The notes beneath the pieces are model-generated. The model was not told the DNA's origin, made no database searches, and saw only the letters and a list, made by a program, of their open reading frames with translations. A DNA stretch of 14,655 bases, taken from Acidimicrobiaceae bacterium (lineage in GTDB: Bacteria > Actinomycetota > Acidimicrobiia > Acidimicrobiales > Ilumatobacteraceae). Where the stretch lies: contig DMQJ01000419.1 in the NCBI GenBank assembly GCA_003455715.1, positions 4,310 through 18,964 of the forward strand, written 5' to 3'. The position numbers and the translations under genes are program-made. Positions 1 through 8,600 of this stretch are shown here, piece by piece (within the stretch, counting starts at the first letter, position 1; each line of letters opens with the position of its first letter).

Positions 1-780
1 ACGCTGCACGTGGGTTTGTTGGTCGTCGCCTACATCGTCACCTCGTATGGCGTGGTGCCACTCCTGCGGTGGGGTGGCACCAGGTTGTGGGGTTCGCTCG
101 GGGCGGTTCGGGTGGCGGCGGCTCGGGCCCTGCCGATGCTGCTGCTGTTCGTGTCGTTCTTCTTCCTCACGGGCGAGACGTGGCAGACGTTCTCGCACCT
201 CGAGGGTGTTCCCTACGGGTTGGCGTTGCTGTTGTTCGTCGCCGTGGGCGTGTCGTTCGTGTGGAGCACCTTGCGTCCCGACATCGAGACCCTCGGGCGT
301 TTCGAGAGTTGGGACGATGTGCGCACGGTGCTGGATCGAGCGGGGTCGCCGGCGGCGGGCCTTCCGATGCCGAGCGACGGGGAGCCCGAGGTGCTGCAGT
401 TGTCGAAGCGTCAGCGGATCAACTCGTTGTTGGTGGCGGTGGGCAACCAGACCATTCTCGCCGGCTTGGTTGCTGCGGTGCTCGGCGTGTTCTTCCTCGT
501 CTTCGGGTTCGTGGTGGTCGACGAGGCGTTGCTGGCCTCGTGGGCGCCGGGGCAGGAGCCACACGTGTTCTTCGGGGTCACCCTCAACGGCCGCCGGCTT
601 GTGTTCACGGAGGAGTTGGTGCGCGTCAGCGGTTTCCTGGCGACGTTCTCTGGCTTCTACTTCGGGGTCTACTCGGTGACGGATCCATCGTTCCGGCAAG
701 GGTTGCAGGACGACTCGCGCCAGTCGCTGCGAGAGGCGATGGCGGCGCGCGTGGTCTACTTGCATGCGCGCGAGGGGTAA
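1..780 (+). CDS. Multi-pass integral membrane protein, 5'-truncated by the window edge
   Basis: I do not recognise this protein. The reading frame is open from base 1 (first codons ACG CTG CAC GTG) to TAA at 778-780, so the true start probably lies upstream; GTG at 10 is only the first possible start inside the window. Counting from that GTG (256 residues), hydrophobic segments lie at about residues 2-19, 39-56, 69-88, 138-170 (long enough for one or two passes) and 203-224. A charged stretch at about 89-137 (two acidic clusters, then LSKRQR) probably forms a loop, and the C-terminus is hydrophilic. There is no signal peptide or catalytic motif that I can identify. NNC/NNG codon bias and the continuous frame support a real gene. 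The next gene begins about 75-86 bases downstream on the same strand, so co-transcription is possible but not shown. Confidence 0.75.
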   Translation, partial: TLHVGLLVVAYIVTSYGVVPLLRWGGTRLWGSLGAVRVAAARALPMLLLFVSFFFLTGETWQTFSHLEGVPYGLALLLFVAVGVSFVWSTLRPDIETLGRFESWDDVRTVLDRAGSPAAGLPMPSDGEPEVLQLSKRQRINSLLVAVGNQTILAGLVAAVLGVFFLVFGFVVVDEALLASWAPGQEPHVFFGVTLNGRRLVFTEELVRVSGFLATFSGFYFGVYSVTDPSFRQGLQDDSRQSLREAMAARVVYLHAREG

Positions 781-852
781 GCGAGGGAGAGCAGCCCAGC
801 CTCCTGCAACGGTCGGTTGCGGCGGGGGCTTTCCCGCATTTCGAGGGTGGCC

Positions 853-858
853 TAGTGT
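853..858 (+). promoter_or_regulatory. Possible -10 element (TAGTGT) for a leaderless transcript
   Basis: TAGTGT fits the actinobacterial TANNNT -10 pattern and ends 8 bases before ATG 867, the geometry of leaderless transcripts, which are frequent in Actinobacteria. No convincing -35 is visible (TTTCCC around 830-835 at best). The same bases contain the alternative GTG start at 855, which has GAGGG at 843-847 with 7-base spacing, so the element may be fortuitous. Confidence 0.25.
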
Positions 859-866
859 CTGCGCCC

Positions 867-2321
867 ATGACCACCCCGCGCGGCGCAGCGTTCTTCGATC
901 TCGATCGCACTCTTCTCGCTGGCGCATCCGGGGAGGTGTTCTCCAAGGCGATGCGTGCAGCCGGCTTGGTGAGCCGCAGTATCCCCGGTGAGTCGCTGCT
1001 CTACAAGTTGTTCAACACGGTGGGCGAAACGCTGCCCTCGATGGCGCTTGCGCGTCAGGCGGTGACGCTGGCGAAGGGCAAGCCGCGGGCCACGGTGCAA
1101 CAGGCTGCCGAGAGCGCGGCCGATGCCTTGGCAGCAATGGTGCAGCCGCTGGCCGCGCCACTGTTCGATGAGCATCGGGCAGCGGGCCGGCCCATCGTGC
1201 TGGCAACCACTACCCCGTACGACCTCGTGGCGCCCCTCGCCAAGCGGCTTGGGCTCGACGACGTGGTGGCCACCCGCTATGGCGTGAACGCCGATGGCAC
1301 CTACGACGGCACACTCGATGGCCCCTTCGTGTGGAGTGCTGGCAAGTTGGCCGCGGTGAAGGACTGGGCCGAACGCAACGGTTTCGACCTGAAGGAGAGC
1401 TTCGCCTACAGCGACAGCGTCTACGACACGCCCCTCCTTGCGGCGGTGGGCAATCCCTTCGTGGTGAACCCCGACCCACGGATGGCGCTGATGGCGGCTG
1501 CTCGGCGCTGGCCCACGCTCGACTTGTCCGGCGCCGCCGGCATGGTGAAGGAGGTCTCGTCGATGGCCCGCATTCCGGTGGTGAACATGGAGATCCAGCG
1601 CCTTGCACTGAGCTTCACGCACCCGTTGTTCTTCCCGTATGCGAAGTTCGACATCAGTGGCCTTGAGCACATCCCGCAGTCGGGTCCGGCCATCGTGGTG
1701 GCCAACCATCGCAGCTACTTCGACGCTGCCGCAGTGGCGGTCACCATTGCTCGCACCGACCGCACGGTTCGCTTTCTGGGCAAGAAGGAAGTGTTCGACG
1801 CGCCGGTGGTGGGGCAGATTGCGACGGCCCTCGGCGGTATTCGGGTGGATCGCGGCACCGGCAGCGACGGGCCGCTCAAGGCTGCGGCGGAAGCGCTGGA
1901 GAACGGCGATCTGGTGGCGATGATGCCGCAGGGCACCATCCCGCGAGGCGCTGGCTTTTACGACCCAGTCCTGCGGGGCCGGTGGGGTGCCGCACGCTTG
2001 GCAGCGATGACGAAGGCGCCGGTGATCCCGATCGGGCTCTGGGGTACCGAGAAGGTGTGGCCGCGATCGGCCCGTGTACCCAACATGCTCAACGTGGTCA
2101 CTCCGCCCACCGTCACCATTCGGGTGGGGGCAGAGGTGCCCATGGTGTATCGCAGCCCCGACGCCGACACGAAGCGAATGATGAAGGCCATCATGGCCCT
2201 GCTGCCGCCGGAGAGCCGCGAGCAGCGCACCCCCACGGAGGCCGAGATCGCCTTGGCGATGCCGCCCGGCCATCGGGGCAACGGAACTGGCGAAGACCGC
2301 CGTCGCCCCGGCACCGACTGA
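867..2321 (+). CDS. HAD-IB family hydrolase / 1-acyl-sn-glycerol-3-phosphate acyltransferase fusion
   Basis: This 484-residue two-domain protein probably acts on phospholipid precursors at the inner face of the membrane. The N-terminal half (about 1-230) is a HAD phosphatase-like domain: DLDRTL at 11-16 carries the nucleophile and acid Asp (D11, D13), ATTTPYD at 113-119 is motif II, K160 is the motif III lysine, and YSDSVYD at 181-187 supplies the motif IV acidic residues. The C-terminal half (about 240-450) is a PlsC-like acyltransferase: NHRSYFD at 280-286 is the HX4D catalytic motif, GKKEVF 305-310 and GGIRVDRG 323-330 follow, PQGT 354-357 replaces the usual PEGT, and VIPIGLWGTE 386-395 is the last block. 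Such fusions are known in Actinobacteria; acyl acceptor and phosphatase substrate cannot be read from sequence. Start choice: ATG 867 is taken; GTG 855 (four residues longer) has a better-spaced GAGGG at 843-847 and is a real alternative. The C-terminal tail (about 450-484) is hydrophilic. Confidence 0.9.
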   Translation: MTTPRGAAFFDLDRTLLAGASGEVFSKAMRAAGLVSRSIPGESLLYKLFNTVGETLPSMALARQAVTLAKGKPRATVQQAAESAADALAAMVQPLAAPLFDEHRAAGRPIVLATTTPYDLVAPLAKRLGLDDVVATRYGVNADGTYDGTLDGPFVWSAGKLAAVKDWAERNGFDLKESFAYSDSVYDTPLLAAVGNPFVVNPDPRMALMAAARRWPTLDLSGAAGMVKEVSSMARIPVVNMEIQRLALSFTHPLFFPYAKFDISGLEHIPQSGPAIVVANHRSYFDAAAVAVTIARTDRTVRFLGKKEVFDAPVVGQIATALGGIRVDRGTGSDGPLKAAAEALENGDLVAMMPQGTIPRGAGFYDPVLRGRWGAARLAAMTKAPVIPIGLWGTEKVWPRSARVPNMLNVVTPPTVTIRVGAEVPMVYRSPDADTKRMMKAIMALLPPESREQRTPTEAEIALAMPPGHRGNGTGEDRRRPGTD

Positions 2322-2387
2322 ACGGCTCGAGCGGCGAGGTGCTCACACTGAGTGAGGTTGTCAAGAACCGCGTACCTCCAGTTCAGG

Positions 2388-2416
2388 TTGAGAGTTCGTA
2401 TCCCACCTGGTAGACG
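2388..2416 (+). promoter_or_regulatory. Weak promoter candidate upstream of the giant surface protein gene
   Basis: TTGAGA (2388-2393) and TAGACG (2411-2416) are separated by 17 bases, an acceptable sigma-70-like spacing, but the -10 lacks the final T. Transcription from here would start near 2423 and give a leader of about 100 bases containing the hairpin arms at 2476-2517. TTGTCA at 2358-2363 is a better -35 but has no matching -10. This is the only stretch between the two plus-strand genes where a promoter could sit, unless the gene is read through from upstream. Confidence 0.25.
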
Positions 2417-2475
2417 GGCTGCTCGTTGCGCAAACCGTCAAGCGAGATTGGTCCGTATGACCTATTCCGCCCACG

Positions 2476-2517
2476 GAGGGTGATCAGTACCCTCGGCTGC
2501 ATCACACGGGAGGGTAC
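2476..2517 (+). promoter_or_regulatory. Mutually exclusive hairpin arms overlapping the Shine-Dalgarno
   Basis: Three short arms are visible. Arm A is GAGGGT (2476-2481), arm B is GTACCCTC (2487-2494), arm C is GAGGGTAC (2510-2517). B pairs perfectly with C (8 bp, 15-base loop), burying most of the GGGAGGG ribosome-binding site at 2508-2514. B also pairs with A through its last six bases (6 bp, 7-base loop), which would free that site. The two pairings cannot coexist. This is seen in the sequence; a regulatory role is inference. Confidence 0.35.
2508..2514 (+). promoter_or_regulatory. Strong ribosome-binding site that fixes the start at 2522
   Basis: GGGAGGG ends 7 bases before ATG 2522. It decides against the longer reading from TTG 2426, which has no such site and would place 32 non-hydrophobic residues in front of the signal peptide. 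Confidence 0.8.
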
Positions 2518-2521
2518 GACC

Positions 2522-2665
2522 ATGGTGCAGGTGCGCGAAGACGGCGGCAGTGCAGTGATCACGAATGGGGTGACAACCGGCGGGCGTCTTTTCCGCGTGC
2601 TGGTCGCCGTTGCTCTGGCGGTGCCGGTCGTGCCGATCATGTCGGACACCCCCCTCGTGCTGGCC
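2522..2665 (+). other. Signal peptide of the giant surface protein
   Basis: Residues 1-48 have a long polar n-region ending in two arginines (R22 and R25), a hydrophobic core VLVAVALAVPVVPIM (26-40) and a plausible cleavage after VLA (46-48). The n-region is longer than usual but fits large Gram-positive surface proteins. The cleavage position is a guess within a few residues. Confidence 0.65.
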
Positions 2666-5600
2666 ACGAGCACGCTCTCGCCCACCACCGCGTGGGAGAT
2701 CGACGGCAATGCGGTGGTGAACGGCAACGGCGGAGTCGCCAACGTCTCGGTGGCCGGCGACTGGGGCAACGATGCCGGCACCTCGTGGAGCGGCGGGAAC
2801 TACGGTCCGGGCAACACGCCGGGTGGGCTCCCCTCGACAGGTTCGTACTACCTGTGGCGCGACATGGACGCCTGCAACAGCCTGAGCGACACCATCGGCG
2901 TTGGCGGCGACAAGGTCGACGACGGCCCGCAGTGGCCGGTCATCACCGGCAGCGCGCCCAAGAAGGCCGACATCCGCTCGGTGTCGCTGGCCGCCGAAAA
3001 GGTGAACGTCAACGGTCAGATCAACGACATCGTGTATGCAGCATTCGAGCTGTGCGAAGACAGCGGCGGCAGCTTCAACGCCAGCCTCTACTTCGACGAC
3101 GGCGACGGCGTTCCTCCGAGCGCCGGCGACCTCAACGGCGACTTCATCATCATCTTCGATTTCAAGTCGGCGCAGGTGGGCGAGGGCTCGTTGTACAAGC
3201 GCGTGAACGGTGTGTGGGTGTTCCAGACGAAGGACGCAACGAAGATCGAGACCTTCGCCTCCGGCATCATGGGTGAGGCCGCGGTCAACCTCACCACGCT
3301 CGGCATCCTGCCGGGTACGCCCGGCCCGGGTGGTACCCCGTCGGCGTGCCGCACCGTGTCGATCGGCGGGCAGGTGGCCAGCATCTCGGGCTACTCCACT
3401 GGCTCGCAGGTGAAAGACCTCGTGGGTGTCACCCCGCTCGACATCTCCAACTGTGGTCCGCTGAAGGTCACCAAGGCGTCCAACGCCACCGACGCCACCA
3501 CCGAGTTCGGCTACGACGTGTTCCAGAACGACAACCAGCCGACGCACGACAGCACCCTTGGTGTCAGTGGTGGGGCGGTCACCACGGAGCCCGACGCGAA
3601 CGTTGCCGAGATCGACGCCACCATCAATGTGGGTGAGACGCACACCTGGACGAACGTGATCTCGCAGCCCGACTACAAGATCACCGAGGACGCGCCGCCC
3701 GTGGGGTGGGCGCTGCAGACCATCTCGTGCACCTACCCCAACATCTTTGCTGCCCCTGTGGGCGGCGTGTATCCCACCGCGACGGCCACCATCTACACGG
3801 CAGGCGCGTACACCAACCAGCAGTTCATCGTTCCTCCCTCAATCATCGATCTCGGCGGCGCGAGCCCGCTGACGCTGCCCGCCGCTCACTGCACCATCAC
3901 CAACAACGTCACCGGCGTCAAGATCGTCAAGACCGGTTCGGGCGACCCGACCACGCTGTTCAACTTCGCCGACAACAGCGGCACCCCGAAGACGGCGTCG
4001 CTTGCCATCGTCGACAACCCTGGCACCCCCGCCGTGGAGAACGCGGCGACCTTCCTCTACAGCGCGGGCCAGAGCGTCACCATCACCGAGACCCTGCCCG
4101 GTGGCTCACCCGCGTGGGTGAACACCGCCATCTCGTGTGTCGACGGTCAGGGCAACCCGGTCGGGACCTCCAACCTTGGCACGAACTCGGCCACCGTCAC
4201 CACGATCGCCGGCCAGGTAATCACCTGCACCTTCACCAACAACCAGAAGGGCAAGCTGATCGTGCAGAAGGCCACCGCGGGTGGCACCGGCACGTTCGCC
4301 ATCGGCGGCACGGCGGCTGGCAACATCACCACGACGACCTCCGACGGCAACCCGTCGGGCAACACCCTCGTCGCCGAGGTCACGGCAGGTAGCGGCTACA
4401 GCGTCACCGAGACGGCCCCCGCTGGCTGGGTGCTCACCGGCATCGTGTGCTCCGACGGCTCACCCGCCAACAACATCGACATTGCTGCTGGCGAGACGGT
4501 CACCTGCACCGTCAGCAACGCCAAGGTCGGCTCCGTGTCGCTCACGAAGGACGTGGTCGGCGTGGCGCCTGGTTTCGACTGGGGTCCGTTCACCTTCACG
4601 ATGACGTCGTCCTCCACCTTCAGCGGCACCGCCGCCCAGACCATCTCTGGCACCGGCCCGCAAACCGGTGTTGGCGCCGTGGCGTGGGGAGACCTCGTTC
4701 CCGGCCAGACCTACACCATCACGGAGACGACCGCTTCGGGTTGGATCCAGACCCTGTCGTGCAGCGGTGTCACCGACACCAACCCCGCCGCCAACGTGGT
4801 CACCTTCGTTGCCCAGGCGGGTGTCGCAGTGGTGTGCTCCGCCGCCAACACGGCGACCCCCACCTCCGTGTCGCTCACCAAGTCGGTGCAAGGCGTCGCG
4901 TCCACCTTCGACTGGTCGTTCGAGTTTGCGCTGTCGCCCACGACGGGCGTGACGGGCACTAGCCCGGTGACCATCTCCGGCACCGGCAACTCGACGTCGG
5001 CTCCCGTGCAGTGGACCAACCTCACCCCGGGCGAGACCTACACCATCACCGAGACGTCGGTGGCCAACTGGACGCAAAGCATCTCTTGCACCGGTGTCAC
5101 CGACACCAATCCAGCCGCCAACGTCGTCACGTTCGTTGCCGGTCTCTCCCAGGCAATCGTCTGCTCGGCCACCAACACGGCAGCTCCGGCGTCGGTGTCG
5201 GTCACCAAGGACGTCACCGGTGTGAGCGCCGACTACGACTGGAGTTTCGACTTCTCGATCACCCCCACCGATGGCTTGACGGGTGCGGCCACGCAGGCGA
5301 TCTCGGGTGAGGGCCCGGGGTCGGGCGACAACTCGGCGTCGTGGTCGGGCCTGGTGCCCGGCGAGACCTACACGATCACCGAGACGGCGGTGGCGAACTG
5401 GACGCAGACGCTGGTGTGCACCGGTGTCACCGACACCAACCCGGCCGCCAACGCGGTCACGTTCGTCGCGACCCCCGGCGCTGCCATCACCTGCGAAGCC
5501 GACAATGCGGCGGCTCCGGCGTCGGTGTCGGTCACCAAGGACGTCACCGGCGTGAGCGCCGACTACGACTGGTCGTTCGACTTCTCGATCTCGCCGGCCG

Positions 5601-8600
5601 ATGGGTTGACGGGTGCGGCGACGCAGGCGATCTCGGGTGAGGGCCCCGGGTCGGGCGACAACTCGGCCTCGTGGTCGGGTCTGGTGCCCGGCAACGTGTA
5701 CACCATCACCGAGACCTCGGTGGCCAACTGGTCGCAGAACCTGGTGTGCGCAGGCGTCACCGACTACAACGCTGCGGCCAACGTCGTCACGTTCATCGCT
5801 GGGCCCGGCGCCGTCATCACCTGCGAAGCCTCCAACGCAGCGACCCCGGCCTCGGTGTCGGTGACGAAGGAGGTCTCCGGAGTCGACGACCAGCTCGACT
5901 GGAGCTTCGACTTCTCGATCTCGCCCACCGATGGCGTCACGGGCGACCCCATGCAGACGGTGATGGGTGCGGGCAACACCACGGCTGGCCCGGCCTCGTG
6001 GAGCAACCTGCTCCCCGGTGTCACCTACACCATCACCGAGTCGGCCCCCGCCGGCTGGCTGCAGAGCATCGAGTGCGTCGGTCTCACCGACCTCGATCTG
6101 GTCGCCAACACCTTCACCCTCGTGGCCACCCCCGGCCTGGTGCTCACCTGCACCGCGTCGAACGATGCCACCCCGGCCACGCTGGAGCTCGAGAAGTCGG
6201 TGAGCGGCGTTGCCGACGACTACGAGTGGTCGTTCGAGTTCATGCTCACGCCTGCGGCGACGTCGAACCCCGATCCGTCGGTGGTATCGGGCACGGGCAA
6301 CAGCACCGACAGCATCACCTGGACCAACCTGGTCCCCGGCACGCTCTACACGCTCACCGAGACCGCGGTCGACGGCTGGACCCAGACGCTGGATTGCGGC
6401 ATCGTCGGCGACGACACGTCCGATGCCACCGTCACGTTCGTGGCCGCGCCGGGCCAGACCATCTCGTGTGAGGCCGTCAACGTGGCCGACGAGGTGACCA
6501 TCAAGGTCGACAAGACCGCCGTGGGCGGCGACGGCACCTTCGAGTTCGCCCTCACGCCGGCCGACGCCACGTTGCCGAACGTCACCACTGTTGGCGGCAG
6601 CGGCACGACCGGTTCGATCGGCGGCCTGCTGGCCGGCAACACCTACAACGTCACCGAGGTCGACCCTGGTGCCTCATGGATTGCCGGTGGCCTGTCCTGC
6701 ACCGTGGTGGCAGCCGGCTCCGTGACGTCGGTGCCCGTGGCGTTGCCCTACACGGCAGAGCCCGGCGACGCCATCACTTGCGCCGTCACCAACGTGAAGA
6801 AGGGGCGCATCGTCGTCGTGAAGAACACCCTGGGTGGCGACGGCACCTTCGACTACCAGGGCAGCTGGATCGGCGGTGGCGACTTCTCGATCACGACCAC
6901 CTCGGGCGCTGGCATGGCGCAGTTCGACGATGTCCTCCCGGGCATCTACACGGTCACGGAGCTGCCCGCTTCCGGCTTCGACATCAACACGCTGGTGTGC
7001 GTCGACGGGTCGTCGGATGCGTCGCCGGGTTCGTCGCCCATCGCTCCCACTCGCGTGGTGAACGGCGTCATCGAAGTCGACCCGGGAGAGACGGTCACCT
7101 GCACCTACGGCAACGCACGCCGCGGCAACATCGTGATCATCAAGGACGCTGTTCCGAACCTGGCCACCGACTTCGGGTTCACCGCCGAGGGTCTTGTGCC
7201 GGCGAGCTTCTCGCTCGACGACGACGCCGACGGGACGCTGTCGAACTCGCAACTCTTCAGCGACCTGACGGCGTCGGTGGCCACCGACACCGACTACGTG
7301 GTGTCCGAAGATCCGATCGCCAACTGGCAGCTCACCAGCATCGAGTGCAGCAACGACGAGAGCGACATCAACCTCGCCGGGCGCACCGCCACCATCCATG
7401 TGGAGCCCGGCACCACCACCACCTGCACGTTCACGAACGAGGCCGACCCGGCCGAAGTGACCGTGTCGAAGACCGTGAGTGGCGTTGCCGAGGGCTACGC
7501 ATGGGGACCGTTCGAGTTCACCCTGTCCGGCGGAGCCGCCACGGGGACGAACCCGCAGACGATCTCGGGCACCGGCCCGGGCGCCGGTGATTCGAATGCG
7601 TCGTGGACCGGCCTGGTTCCCGGCACGGAGTACACCATCACCGAGACTGTGGTCGACAACTGGTCGCAGGCGCTCGCCTGTGTGGGTGTCACCGATACGG
7701 ACGGCGTTGTCGACAACTCGGTGACGTTCGTGGCTGAGCCTGGTCAGAGCATTGTTTGCTCGGCGAGTAACGATGCTGATCCGGCCGACGTGACGGTCGA
7801 CAAGACGGTGTCGGGTGTGGCCGACGGCTACGAGTGGGAGTTCGACTTCTCGATCACCCCGACCGAGGGCGTCACCGGCGACTCCCCGCAGAGCATCTCG
7901 GGCACCGGCCCGGGTGCGGGTGACAACACGGCGTCGTGGAGCGACCTCCTGCCCGGCACGGAGTACACCATCACCGAGACTGTGGTCGACAACTGGTCGC
8001 AGGTGCTCTCCTGTGTGGGTGTCACCGATACGGACGGCGTTGTCGACAACTCGGTGACGTTCGTGGCTGAGCCTGGTCAGAGCATTGTTTGCTCGGCGAG
8101 TAACGATGCTGATCCGGCCGATGTGACGGTCGACAAGACGGTGTCGGGTGTGGCCGACGGCTACGAGTGGGAGTTCGACTTCTCGATCACCCCGACCGAG
8201 GGCGTCACCGGCGACTCTCCGCAGACCATCTCGGGCACCGGCCCGGGTGCGGGTGACAACACGGCGTCGTGGAGCGACCTCCTGCCCGGTGAGACCTACA
8301 CCATCACCGAGACCGACGTGGCCAACTGGACCGAGATGCTGGAGTGCATCGGCGTGGTGGATCAGGACGCTGCGGCCAACACGGTCACCTTCACGGCCGA
8401 GCCTGGCCAGAGCATCGTCTGCTCGGCCACCAACACCGCGGCACCCGCCACTGTGGAAGTCGACAAGACGGTCATCGGCGTGGCCGACACGTTCGAGTGG
8501 GAGTTCACCTTCTCGATCAGCCCGACCGCCGGCGTCACCGGTGACAACCCGCAGGCGATCTCCGGTACGGGCAACGGCACCGAAGGCCCGGCCAGCTGGG

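Noticed and set aside
806..820. GCAAC/GTTGC inverted repeat after the first gene, as a terminator
   Set aside because: Only a 5-bp stem with no T-run; too weak to call.
69..866. Open frame upstream of the HAD/PlsC gene, continuous with it
   Set aside because: It overlaps the membrane-protein gene in another frame, and its translation is low-complexity Gly/Arg/Val sequence. The HAD domain begins right after 867.
852..2273. Minus-strand open frame of 473 codons opposite the HAD/PlsC gene
   Set aside because: His/Arg-rich translation without motifs; the plus strand carries both complete active-site sets.
2342..2356. CTCAC/GTGAG inverted repeat with CACTGAGTG centre, as an operator or terminator
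   Set aside because: Five-bp arms and no second site; chance is likely. It could be an operator, but nothing supports it.
2426..2521. TTG start giving the giant protein 32 more residues
   Set aside because: No ribosome-binding site precedes it, and it would bury the signal peptide. ATG 2522 has GGGAGGG at ideal spacing.
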